Part shown: positions 11,253 to 24,600 of the stretch, in pieces
Numbering within the stretch: position 1 is the stretch's first letter
Layout: every line of letters starts with the position of its first letter
NCBI GenBank assembly: GCA_003254925.1
Contig: QANZ01015094.1
Coordinates: forward strand, 19,934-83,933
Source of the DNA: Chamaecrista fasciculata
Taxonomy: Eukaryota; Streptophyta; Magnoliopsida; Fabales; Fabaceae
DNA: 64,000 bases
Direction of reading: 5' to 3'
Notes under the pieces: generated by a model
Told to the model about the DNA's origin: nothing
The model's database searches: none
What the model saw: the letters and a program-made list of their open reading frames with translations, nothing else
Made by a program: the position numbers and the translations under genes

Positions 11253-12509
11253 CGTAGAAGTTAATATGGACTTGTGTTGCACTACCATACTCTTTAGTCT
11301 TTATGTACTACGTGTAATGATGAAAGTAGTACTCACATGCTTTGTAATCATATTTCAATTAATAGAAAATTACTTCATCTCTACAATATATAGTCCTCTT
11401 CCTTTCTTCTATCGATGGTTCTTCTCTATTATGTTCTTAGTTTTTTTTGTTTTTTTTTTGACAAAGTCCTATTTTAATCCTTCAAGTTTGTTTAAAGTTC
11501 TATTTGAGTCTTTTAATTTTTCGTTTTGTTTTAGTCTTTCAACTTTTTAAAACGTTCCACCGTTAGTCATTTTCCTTTAATCGCCCAACACTTTTATTAT
11601 TTTGTATTAAAGTCATTTTCCTTTTATAATGAGATAAAATCATAAGAAAAAAGAAAGAAATGGGGGTTTTTATCCAAAGAAATAACTCATCAAATTTTAT
11701 CTGTAGCTCTGATTTCATCGCATTCGATTTTAAAATGAAAAAGATATGACCATATTTAATAGTTAAGAGCCAATTATAAAACTTACCAAGGACCAAAACA
11801 AAAACAAAAAAATAGTAGAGATCAAAATAAAATTTAAGATAAATATTAAAGACCAAAATAGAATTTTGGCCGGAGCTTCCTTCAATTCCAAGGGTGTTTC
11901 GGTCACCACATGCATTCCTCTCTCTCTCTCTAACAATGTCACCACATGCATTCACTCTCCCTCTCTCACATTAAGAAGGGTGTTTCTGTCACCACATGCT
12001 TTCTCTCTCTCTACCAAAATGATAGAATTATCAATTATATCAGGCCAAAAAAAAATGAGAGAATTATAGGGTGAATTGGAAGCTGCTGGGTGAGTAACTA
12101 GATCAAAAGCTATGTTTGAATTCCATATATGTGCCCCAACCAACAAAAATAATTCCATCCATATATGTGTCATTTATGGCGGCTTTAATTTACTTTCTTA
12201 TTTAATAAACTCATATCAATCAAGCATGGCGGCTTTAAAAAGAGACCAATTTTTTCATTGCATCATAATGTAATAAGTAAATTAAATATTTTCTTATTGA
12301 TTGATATGAGTTTATTAAATAATATTTAAGGAAGAATAAAAAATATTTTATCGCATAAATTACGATTCAATAAAATTATATATATTAGTTTCAAAAATAT
12401 AAATAATTAGCATCTGATCATAAAAAATTAAATATTAATTTTGTTTTTCTAATATTTTTTTTGTCTATATAACTATTTGACCAGAAACTTTCTATACTTT
12501 TATTGGGTA
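11253..12509. other. Spacer with a foldback repeat at 11,459-11,871
   Basis: No gene. 11,459-11,871 begins GACAAAGTCCTATTTTAATCC and ends with inverted GACCAAAATAGAATTTTGGCC, so it is a foldback element. It carries the 'gctctgatttcatcgcattcga' phrase common in this window. 11,880-12,030 has three copies of a 'gtcaccacatgc(a/t)tt...ctctctct' unit about 40-50 bp apart. The rest is AT-rich. Confidence 0.5.
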
Positions 12510-12798
12510 CTCCTTCTGGTATGTTTTGGAGAATTTTTTTTGTTCCAAAATATCTGAGGTTTTATAAATTCAAGAGAACACTAATTATCTTTTTACAATT
12601 TTTTCCCTATTAAATATAATGTGAGTAATCAAAGTTATTATTGACTTAATGTGAGTAACTAAGTAATTTAATAGGGATAGTTTAGTCTTTTTATCTCATT
12701 TTTTTCTTTATTTTAGATGAACTAATCATTTTCTTAATCTGCATGTATCTACCTTAAACATCATATATATATATATATATATATATAACCGGAGGGAG
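12510..12798. mobile_element. Stowaway-like MITE, copy 2
   Basis: CTCCTTCTGG at the left and CCGGAGGGAG at the right, flanked by TA. The interior shares inverted similarity with the copy at 6,990-7,264 (ttttataaattcaaga, ttagtctttttatctcat). An (AT)n tract lies next to the right end. Confidence 0.75.
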
Positions 12799-13298
12799 TA
12801 TTAATTCCGTATTCATCAAGTAACTTTTTTTTGCTTTGGAAACTGAACAGAACCAAAAGATAGAAGAATCCAACTTGTCATTTTTTTTTCTCTTCAAAGA
12901 TATTGTTTAGTGTTTATACTTAAACTTTTTAATTCCTTAAATCAAACGCATTACGCACCTTTAATTAGTCACTTAGACTTGAAAAATATTGTTTTGATTT
13001 TATATTTTTTTTCCTTATTGTTACTGATATCAAGCTTAAACATCTATTTACTACTTTGTAAAAAATTAAGAGCATGTTTGATTCCCCTTTTCAAGAATAA
13101 TTTTTTAAAGTTATTTCTGAGAAAGTGAGAATACTTTTTTTATTTTTTTAGATTTTAAAAATGATATTTAATATTTTAAATTTTAAAACTAAAAAAATAA
13201 AACAACGTAATAAGATATATTTTTTAATTTTAAAATTTTTAAAACAAAAAATTTATTTTTAAGAAAGAGGGTCAAGTCAATCCTTACTTTTTTATTTT

Positions 13299-13818
13299 TG
13301 GCCGAAGTCTCAAATTGGTCTCTTATATGTGGGATAAATTTCAAATTGGTCTTTTATTCTTCATTTGTTTCTAATTGCTCTTATATATTTCCATGATGTT
13401 TCAAATCGGTCCCAAAAATATTTTTTAGACTCGATTTGACCTCATTTGTTAGTAATCTTAATTGGGCGTATATAGAAAAAACTCTTCAAAAGTTAGCACG
13501 TAGCGTCAAATTTGTCGTATTTGGACTTCAAAAGAGAGAGATATGACTAATTTCACACGTTTGGCTGTGAAACAAGTACCCACTTTCGAGACTTGATTTG
13601 ACCTCGTTTGTTGATGATCCGAAAATACTTATCAAAAGAAACTCGCAGCTCTGAATTCAATACATTTTAATTTGAAATAAAAGAGATATGACTACATTAA
13701 GCAATTTTGAGTCACCAATTTGCAACATCATGGGAATATAATCTAAAGCAAATGAAAGATAAAGGATCAATTTGAAACCTACCCAATACATAAGGGACCA
13801 ATTTGAAACTTTATCCTT
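13299..13818. repeat. Foldback repeat (CAAATTGGTC family), copy 1
   Basis: Left part 'gtctcaaattggtctcttata' is answered by inverted 'aagggaccaatttgaaacttt' at the right. The middle carries 'cttcaaaagagagagatatgac'. The same organisation and wording recur at 61,203-61,711. No coding capacity. Confidence 0.6.
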
Positions 13819-14018
13819 TATTTTTTCTACATCAATCTCCGATCAATTTTTATTTAAAAAAAAAAAAAAGATTTATAGCTGGATCCGATGAATTTGGCAA
13901 GGCTGTCTGACTTATAGTTGACTTGTCTCATATATTTCCATATCTATTATTTATTTGAGGTCTCTCAAAAGAAACCCAACTTTAATTAATTCTTATTCTT
14001 CTCCCTTTTCACACATCT

Positions 14019-17000
14019 ATGGCGAAAGTGTTTGTGATCTCTCTCTCTCTTTCCTTCTTCTTCATCATCTTTAGCTCTCTGGCTTTCAGCTTCTTCTCCA
14101 ACGCACAACTTATTCCACAACATGAAGGTATTTCTTTTACTTATTTATTCTTTATATTTTAAGTCAATTAATCATTTTGGTCTTTAAATTATGGGGTCAT
14201 TTTCCTTTTGGCCCTAAAACAATTTTTCTTTCCATTTTGATCCTCAAACTTTCAAATTAGTTCCATTTTGATTCCCAGAATGTGATTTCGTCTGGTTTAT
14301 GTCATTATTTTTAACTTGAGAGATGAATCATTTCTTTGTAATATAAAATTGAGTTAGCAAAGAGAGAAATTTTTTCATTTTTTTAATTTGGAAGAAAAAT
14401 TAACTACAAATTTATCTCCAATTTGTGATTAAGAATGAAAGTTTTTATTTATTTCTTTGTCAATTCACTTACTAAAACATATATAAGAAAGAAATAGTTA
14501 ATGTCAATTGTCGAGGTTATAAATAATGACAGGAATTAGAGAAAATCACGTTTTGAGACCCAAAATAGAACACATTTGAAAGTTTGAGGACAAAAAAAGA
14601 ACAGAGAATAGTTTTAGGACTAAAATGAAGCTTATCCCATAGTTTCAGGATCAAATATGAGATTTTAACCTTTAGATTTTAGTTAATACTTAATACTCTT
14701 TTTCTTAATTCTCAACCACTCTGATTCGCCATCAATCTTTCGTTTTTAGCCTCCTTTCCATTTACCAAACTACTCTACTATTTTCTGTTTTACTTGAGGA
14801 ATTAATTGATTTGGTTTGATTTACTCAGTTTGATTAATTGAATTCAATTTATTAAATAGATAAATTAAACAATAACACATTCTAATTATAACGTCAACTT
14901 CTCAAAGACTCTCATTACTCAATTTATTTTTTAGTTTATATTTTTTTACAAGCAACATATATGAACCAAGTTACTGATGGATTCATGAATAAAATTTTAT
15001 AATTTAATTTATATAAAAGACTAAATTGAAATATATATAATTTTTCTGAGTCTAACTATATATTATGAGATGGTGAATTCGAGAATTTCATTTTTTGAAT
15101 GACAAGAGAAATATGAAAAGAAAAATTAAAGCACTTTTCAAAATGTTCTCTTTAATAATTCAATTCAAACGTGATTATCTTATTCTAAAATTTAGTTTTT
15201 CCTATCCCCTACACTTTTCCATCTAGTTCAAAAAGAAAGAAAAAAGATAACATAATTTCTATATAATATATATATATATATATATATCACATCTAGATAT
15301 TTTAGATAAAATGTATTGAGAGGGTTCTTTAAATAATCAATTTAGTCCCAAAAGTATGTGGTGGATTTCAATTCCTGTACTCTCGTGAGAGGCTGTCGGC
15401 AGCTAGCTGACAACAAATTTGACAGACTTTTTTCATATACTCAAGTACTCTCGTGAGCAGCTTGACAATAATATCTCTCAACTAGCTAAATATCTTAAGT
15501 AAAATAATTATTATATTCCAAAAACTAAAAGTAAAGTAAAAAATAATAGAATGTTAAAAAGTAATTTAGTATATTTTTTTTTTATCAAACATGAACTTCA
15601 TTAATCATTGGTGAAGAAAAAAAGAATAACACAAGACTACACAACAACAAAAAAAATATCAATATGGATTTAATATTCGTATTTAAGTTTTCAATTTTTT
15701 AAAATATTTTTTTACCATTTTTAAATTTAAAGTTATTAAATTAAGTAAAACAATAAATTATAGCCGAAGTACAGTTTTGGTCCCTTTTATTTAAGGTAAA
15801 TTGTAATCTAGTCTTTTATTTGTTTATTTTCTTTTTACAGTTTTGAGTTTCTATCTTTTTCCAAAGTTGAATTCACATATATATCTTATTTTAAGTTTGA
15901 TTGTAACAACTTTGGAGTTACATGTTGCTATCGAGTCTTAGACAACTCTTTTCTTTATTCAATTGGAGTCGTTAACAAGTAAAGTTAAATTGGCGGACTC
16001 CTAAAGTAGATCACTCATTTCATTATCAAACAAGTGAAGTTGGTCATAACTATTTCGTTTAAAGTTTGATTACGAGAAGTTCATTTACGAGTTACTTTTG
16101 ATGAATAAATTTTTTTGTCCAATTGAGACCATCAGTAAATAAGGCAAATCGAGCCAGGAAATGGTTTTTCATAATTTTTTACTTTTTAGTTCCAGAATCA
16201 CTTTTGGCCCCAATTTAACCTTATTTGTTTAGAATCCTAATTGGATAGTAAAATGTTTTGTCTAAAGTAACATTTTGCTCCGAACTTATCACAAATAGAT
16301 TTGAAACAAGAGATATATGATCAACTTTATCTTTTTTTTTTTATCATGAAGCGAGTGAGCCTACTTTTTTAGTCCAATTTAATTTTATTTACTGACGGTC
16401 CCAATTAAATAAAGAAAAAACTTGTTAATAATAATCGTATCTCTAAACACGTCATAATCGGGCTTTAAAGGAAACATATATGGCTACATTCAATCGCTGA
16501 TATTAATGAGTAAATTTTTTGAAAAAGATACAAAACCAAAATCGTAAGAAAAAAGTGCTAGATCGCACTTGGCCAAATTATATTTATTATGTAATATTTT
16601 AAAAAGATAAATTTGTGAGAAGTTATTTTTTTTATAATTTCTCATTATTCTTTGAATAAATATAATATAATAATAGGATATATTATATGATTTTAAAAGT
16701 AACAAAATAGATTATTTCAGAGTTTGGTCAAACAAGGTGAAATAGTACTCTAAAAGTGAGTTTGGTCAAAACATCAATATTAGCTTTCAGAGTTTTTTAT
16801 GCCATGTTTGTCAACGGTCTTAACTAAACAAAGAAAGAACTTATCAAATTTAACTCGTAACTATGATTTCATCGCGTTCGGGTTTGAGATGAGATAAATA
16901 TGATCACATTCAATAGTTTGAGACCAATTATAGAACTTTTAGGAAACATTATGAACCGAAACGAAACAAAATATTATTAAAGACCATAGTAGATCTTGGG

Positions 17001-18615
17001 GTAAACATTAGGGACCAAAATAAGATTTTGGCTGATTTTTTTCTCTATATATTATCAATATTATAAGATAAAACGGATAAGTTGGACAAAAACATAAAGG
17101 GTAAATGACAAGGAAGGGTCCTGTGGTTTGGAGTATTTAGATATCAGATCCCTGTAGTTTAAAAAGTGTCAATTTAGAGCTTGTGATTTACTCCGTTAGC
17201 ATAAAGGGTTATGTGGTATATTTTCATTCAAAGATTAACGGAAAAATGAGTTTCTATCAAGATTTCACCCATTCTTTCAAGATTTATTTTCATTCAGGTC
17301 CTGATTCATCTCAGAATAGTATAGAAAGTTTATCATCATCATCAAACGAGTCCCTAAAACCTGTAAATCGAAAATCTCGATCCATTATATCTCATTTTCA
17401 CGCCATTTTCAAACAAAAAATCATTATCCCAGATGAAATTAAGTAGCAAAGGAGTAAGAACAACACAAACACGATTTAAAACTAGAAGAAACCCGATCCA
17501 ACAATATAATAAAATACGAAAACCAAATTTACTACTTGATACACCTTCCCAAAATGTTTTTTCTTCGGATTTCAACTGAGTTTCCTTTCTCTCCCTCTAT
17601 CGATTTTGTTCACAGAGAATACCAATAATTGAAACCTAGCAAAACTAAAAAATTCTCCAACCTCCATCCATGCTTGTGGTTTGCCATTTATAGGCGAAAA
17701 ACAAAACAAATAGAATCAGACATGTAATATCCCAAAATTTATAAAAAATATTAAACTTAGTAGTTTGACTAAAATAAGATTATATAGTAGTTTGCCAAAT
17801 GCTAATTTTTTTATGTATTATAACATTCCCAACCATTTAAAGTCTAGTTTTGTTTGGCCAAAAAAAAAAAGTCTAGTTTTGTTTTCTTTAAGTAGGGGAC
17901 CCAGTAGAATATCGATAAAACTTGAATTGAGGTTTTTGATAAAGATGATAAAATTTCTAGACTATTTTGAAATGAATCAGAAACGTGAATGAAAGGAAAT
18001 CTTGAAAGAAGAGTGAAATCTAGATTAAAATTTGTATTTTTTGTTAATTTTTGGACAAAAATATAACACGAGGACCTTTTTTGCTAACTGAGTAAACCTC
18101 AAGTCCTAAATTAACATTTTTTAAATCACAAGGACCTGATCTTTAAATGTCCTAAACCACAACGACCTTCCTTGTAATTTACCTAAAAATATAAAACATA
18201 TAAAATAATATAAAGAGAATGAGATTAGAGAGATAATAGTATTTAAATTGATTAAAATATTAAATAATGAATAGCGACTAGTCATGCTTAACCTTGGAAA
18301 ATAATAAATTGGACCTTATTTCACATGATGAAGTTGAATATAAATTGAAGAATGAATGTATATAAATTAATAAATATCTATTTAATTGAAGAATCAACTT
18401 CCTTCATGTGTGAACCTAAAGAAAAAACTTCCTCCCTTTTTTTTATAAAATTTCTGATACAAATAGAAGATTATTTAAAATTACTTTCAATTTGAGGGGA
18501 ACATAACCCCACTGGCCCTCTTGTCTTCGCCCACCGTATGTTATATTATATGATTCTAAAAATAAATCATATAACTTCTTTTGGCCTAAAAAAATGATAT
18601 AATTGGATGTGCTGT

Positions 18616-18688
<73 letters not shown>

Positions 18689-21600
18689 GTGATGTGTGTT
18701 TAATTTGTTGATGTAGTGGAAGCTCTAAATGCAATATCGAAGAAACTAAAGAATGTGAATTGGAGGGTTACTCAGCATTCTTGTAAAGGAGATAATGGAT
18801 TTAACAACACTGATAGGTCTCTCTCCAATGAGATAATCCAAAGGAATGTTACTTGCAACTGCACTTTCCAATACGGCACCGTTTGCCATGTTACAAACAT
18901 GTATGTATGTAGTTCTCTACGGAAATAGATCCTTTAAAGTTCCTTTCTCTACATTTCTTGTAGAGTATAAAAGAGAAAGGAAGAGAAAAGAAGAGAGAGA
19001 AAGAGAAAATTTGGTTTTTATATATTTTTATTTTATGGAATCCATATTTTTACTCTAACTCCACAAAAAATGCATGGAAAGGAACTCTAGAGGATCCAAA
19101 CCCGTTCTCTACCTTAATTATCAGTCTGTTCTCAAACTGGTCATTTATAATTTTTGTTTTAATCAAAGTGTTTTTTGGTTTTATATATTTATTTTTTTTT
19201 TCAGGTTTTAATTGGCTCATATATATTTTTTATTGTACTTTTGCTCTCGTATCTTTTACTCATATCTCATTTTGGTCTCGTTTTTTTATTACACTTATGG
19301 TCTCATATCTTTTGGTCAGATTGAAGATTTGATTTCATATCTTTTAGTCAGGTTATAGAATTAATTTTATATCTTTGCAAAAACTTTCACATCGTGGAAT
19401 TAATGATAGAACTTTTTACAAAGATATGAGACCAAATTTACTACAAAAGAAAGATATGAGACCATTTCCACTCTTAGTCTGATGTGCAACAAAAAATTAT
19501 ACGAGATTAAATTGACACCTAAGCAAAATATATAAGACCAAAAGTACACTTTAACATTTTATTTTTTATCAATTTGTTCACTTATAAATGTAGTTGCCAT
19601 TTGTATACTAGCAAAATAAATTTACAAAAAATTTTAAAAAAAACTTATGTTGATAAAATTCATTCTTTTGACAAAAAACTAACATTGAAAAGAATAAAAA
19701 AACCAAAATTGATGTGAAAAGAATATTTATTTAATAATTAATATGTCATTTCATCAACAAACAGTATTACTTTACATGTTTTTTTTTTGTTATACTATAC
19801 ATCTTTAATCAATATTATCGTGCCATGATTTAATTAAAAGATATATAAATATTGACTGATATTGATAATGAAAATAAATATAAATAATTAGGGTGAGACA
19901 AAAAATTAAAAAAACGCTAACTTAAGAAATAGACATGCAAAAGATCAAAATTAATTTTTGGGGTATATATATATATATATATTCATTGCTGTTAAGATGG
20001 CTTAGAACTTAGAAGTAAGACCTTAATAGATAATTTCCAAGGTAATAGATCATTTTGAAAGAAAAAAATTCAAAGACCTATAATGTAATACAATACAATA
20101 TAATATAAATAAGTTGTCAAAAAAAAATAATATAAATATATTGTATAATTATAAATGGTCAAAGTGCAATTTTGGACCTTTATATATGGATAGGTTGTAA
20201 TTCAGCCCTTTATATTATTTTGTTGCAATTTTAGTCTTTTAAGTTTTCTAAAAGTTTCACTTTTTAGTCCTAACAATTGAATGAGGTCATTTTTTTCTCT
20301 GCTTCAAGTTGGAATGCCATGAATTTCGAGCTACATATTGCTTTTGACAAATTTTTTCGTTACATTCGAATTTAAAATGAAGGAAATATGACTTTATTTG
20401 AAATTTTTAGAAAGCCAAATGATCAAAATTTCACAAAAAAAAAAAATAAATGTCTGAATTGCAACCTACTCGAAACATAAGAGACCAAAAGTAGACATTA
20501 ACCATTCTAAAATAGATGTAGTTGTTTTAACGTAACGAGTTATATGTATTTTTTACTAACATCTTTGATTATGAATTATATAATAGAACAATGAGGGGTC
20601 AGAACATTTCTGGAGTTATACCTAGTGAATTCGGAAATCTCACTCAGCTAATAGAACTGTAAGTGATTATTCTCGCTTTTTCTTGATTTCGTTCAATTCA
20701 TAAACATTGTCGACAAACGCATCACAATCTATTAGAGTCTATAACAAAAATTTGTTGTATTGAACAGTGATCTCACTTACAACTATCTCAGCGGTCCAAT
20801 TCCAACGACTTTTACTCAAATCCCTATTCTCACTTTGTAAGTTAATCATCATTTCGAATGAGTTTGACCTAATTTCTTTAGATAAGTTTGTTTTACGCAA
20901 TTGGAGACTCTGTTATTTTCTCTGTATTGTGTATTTGAAAACTGACATATATACTGATGTGTATTTGCTTTAGAACCATCATAGGGAATCAACTTAATGG
21001 TTCAATTCCTGCAAAGATTGGTCATGTTGCTACTTTGAAGGAGCTGTAAGTTTGTGGATCAAAGCCAATGCCATTTTGAATTATAATAAATGGCAGGCAA
21101 AAGTACTCTTGGTAACCCCTAAAGTATGCAATCATTTTTAGTTGTACCCCCAAAGTTTTTTTTTGTCAATTGTACCCCAAAAGTATGGGGTTAGTTTCAA
21201 TTATAACCCCAAAATTTTTTTGAGTCAATTATACCCTCAATATGTTCTTTTTTGTATCAATTGTACCCCTAATCTTTTCTTTTTTGTGTCAATTGTACCC
21301 CCAAATTGGGGGGTATTTGGGGGTACAATTGACTCAAATCTGAAACATTGTGGGTATAATTGACTAAAAAAAAATTTGAGGGTATAACTGAAACTGACTC
21401 CATACTTTGGGGGTACAACTGAAAATGACTACATACTTTGGGGTACCAATAGTACTTTTGCTTAAATAGTAAATATTAAAGAAATTGTTGATTATACTAA
21501 AGGAGCTGAGCTAGTCTATTTATATTGATGTGTTTGTAGGATCATTGAATGTAATCAAATTGGAGGACCTATTCCTTCCAAACTAGGCAATTTGGGCAAC

Positions 21601-24600
21601 TTACAAAGATTGTAAGAACTTTTCATTTTTCTAGTCAATTTTAGCATTCAACGTTTTGTATTAATTAGTATAACATGAACATAAGTAGAATTGAGTGGAG
21701 GAGGCCTTCGAAGGAAGATCATTTTATAAGATCATGATATTTCTGTCTTGCATGATTAGTTTTTGTTGAAGGATGCACACCTAGTCAGATAACTGTGCAT
21801 TGCATCAATGTAATATTTATCATTTCACATTGGTTTTCCTATTCTTAACTTTCTTTTCACTTAAAATTGCAGATTTCTTTCTTCAAATTATTTGACAGGG
21901 ACAATACCAGAAAACTTTGGCAATCTAAAGAACTTAACAGATTTGTGAGTGATATGATTGATATTGTACATGTGGGCTTTTATATTTAATTTGATTATGC
22001 CTTTAACTAAGTACTAAGATCACTCCTACCATTTTCTACAGTAGGATAGATGGAAACAACATATCAGGCAAGATACCAAGTTTTATTGGGAACTGGACTA
22101 AAATTCAAATTCTGTGAGTTTAATTCATTTAAACCTTTTTCCTTGTTGAAGAAGAAACTAAGGTAAATGTTAACTTCATTTATGATTATTGAGGGAAGTT
22201 CATGTCTTTTGTTAGGAATATGCAGGGGACAGGCATGGAAGGCCCAATTCCTTCCACCATATCTAAATTGATAAACTTAGTTGAATTGTGAGTGTCTTTT
22301 TCTCTTTGGCATAAGCACTAAAAAAATTTTGTGAAAAGTAATTGAGGGGACATCTTGATTTCAGGAGAATATCTGATTTGAATGGACCAACGACTATGAG
22401 ATTTCCTAATTTGAAGGATTTGAGAAGTCTGAAACAATTGTGAGTTGAATCCTTTTCCACCATTAGTAGAATATCATTCATTTGAGCATTTTACCAAGTG
22501 GTTTATATCCTTTCTTTGACTTAGGATATTGAGAAATTGCTCAATTGTTGGTCCCATTCCAGATTACATAGGAGAATTGACAAGCTTAAAGACTTTGTAA
22601 GTTACCTCATATAGTTATTCTAGTTACATATGGTTGAAGTTGTTCTTTTCTCTTTTGTTTTGTTAATGCATTTAAGTCTTTCCCCCACCGTTTCCTACAC
22701 TCTATATAAGGGAGTCCTAGGTTTATAAATGTTTGGTCAAAGTGCAAATTTGGTCCCACATCTTTTGCTAACTTTCCAATTTGGTCCTGTATTTTGTTTT
22801 ATTGATCTTTTGGTCCCATATCTTTGTAAAAGGTCCCAATTTGGTCTCATATCTTTTGGTTAGGTTGCAGAATTGGTCCCATATCTTTACAAAAGGATCA
22901 ATGGTTAATTGATCCTTTTACAAAGATATGGTACCACTTCTGCACCTGACCCAAAGATATAGGACCAATTCTGCAATTGACCCAAAGATATGGGACCAAA
23001 TTGGGACCTGACCTAAAGATATGGGACCAAAGATGCAACAAAAAAAAAGATATAGGACCAAATAGAGAACTGAGCAAAAGATATGAAACCAAATTTGCAC
23101 TTGGCCTAAACATTTTTAAGTAGTTGATTTTCCGATTTGGTTCATTGATTCATGTATTAATTGATTTATTTCTTGCAGAGACCTAAGCTTCAACATGTTG
23201 ACCGGTTCAATCCCTAATTCATTTCAGAATTTGATTGAAATGAATCACTTGTAAGTAAACATTTAAATTTCTGCTAGAAAGAAGTGGATATTCTGCTAGA
23301 AAATATAATCTTTTTGTTTAAAATTGGTTGCTTCTTCAAAGATCTGAGCTTTTGGGAATCTTAAGTGAGATTGATATTAACTTATTGATGCAGGTTTTTG
23401 ACTAACAATTACATGACTGGAGAAATTCCAGAATGGATACAGGGCAACAAACAAAATATGTTAGTCTATTACCTTGATATTTTTTCTACCTCTTGAAATT
23501 TAAAAGTTAAACAAATACACAAATAAAATATACCTTAATATTTTGTCTACCTCTTGAAATTTAAAAGTTAAACAAATACACAAATAAAATATGCCTTTGA
23601 ATTGTGGATACTTCTTTCAGTCCAAAAGGTGTGCCTTGTAATTAGTTTTTGAAACTATTTTAATTATAAAGAAACTAAAATTTTAGTCCCATGATTTTCT
23701 TTCAGTGATCTATCTTACAACAATTTTACAGAAGCTTCTGCCACAAATTGCCAACTCTTGAATGTGTAAGCTTCTTACTACCTGTCAAATAAATAAGGAT
23801 TTCATCTCTCCATTGTCAAGACTAACAACTTACTACTATTGCTTAATAGAAATTTGGCTTCCAGCCTCTCGTCTTCAGCCAACAATTCGTAAGTGCATTC
23901 TTATGGCATAGTAATATTAAGGTCAAAGTGCAAATTTGGTCCCATATCTTTTGCTCAATTCCCAATTTCGCCCCATATCTTTTTCTGTTGCACTTTTGGT
24001 CCCATTTCTTTTTTTGTTGCAGATTTGGTCCCACATTTTTTGGTCAATTGCAGAATTGGTCTTACATCCTTGGGTCAGATGGAGAAGTGGTCCCATATCT
24101 TTGCAAAAGGATCAACTAACGATCGATCCTTTTGCAAAGATATGAGACCAATTCTGGAACTTGACCAAAAGATATGGAACCAAATTGGGACCTTTTCGAA
24201 AGACATGGTACCAAAAGTGCAACAAAAAAAGATACATGAACAAATTGGGAACTTAGCAAAAGATATGAGACCAAATTTACACTTTAACCTAATATTAAAT
24301 TTTCTAGGTTTAATTCTTTATCAAGATTGAACCAACTATTGGAACAAACTATTCTTTTTGTAGACTCTTTTGTTTGAAGAAGGGCCTACCTTGTCCAAGT
24401 AAACCCCAATGTGAGTTGAAACTCAACAAATCTATAATTTTATCATTTTCTACAATAATTTTGTTAAGTGATGCTATGATAATTTCTCCTTTTTAATTGT
24501 TAATAATACTGTTTACTATATCTGTAGATTATTCATTCTTCATAAACTGTGGAGGACCACAAATGGAATTTGAGGGGAATGAATATGAAGAAAATTCCAA

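Noticed and set aside
17183..17446. 87-codon frame
   Set aside because: It lies in a non-autonomous TIR element in kinase intron 1, has no recognisable motif, and Ser/Asn-rich low-complexity sequence accounts for it.
23843..24330. 145-codon frame on + and shorter ones on both strands
   Set aside because: Produced by a palindromic MITE. The repeated words 'PYLCK' and 'FGPISL' are translations of 'tggtcccatatcttt'.
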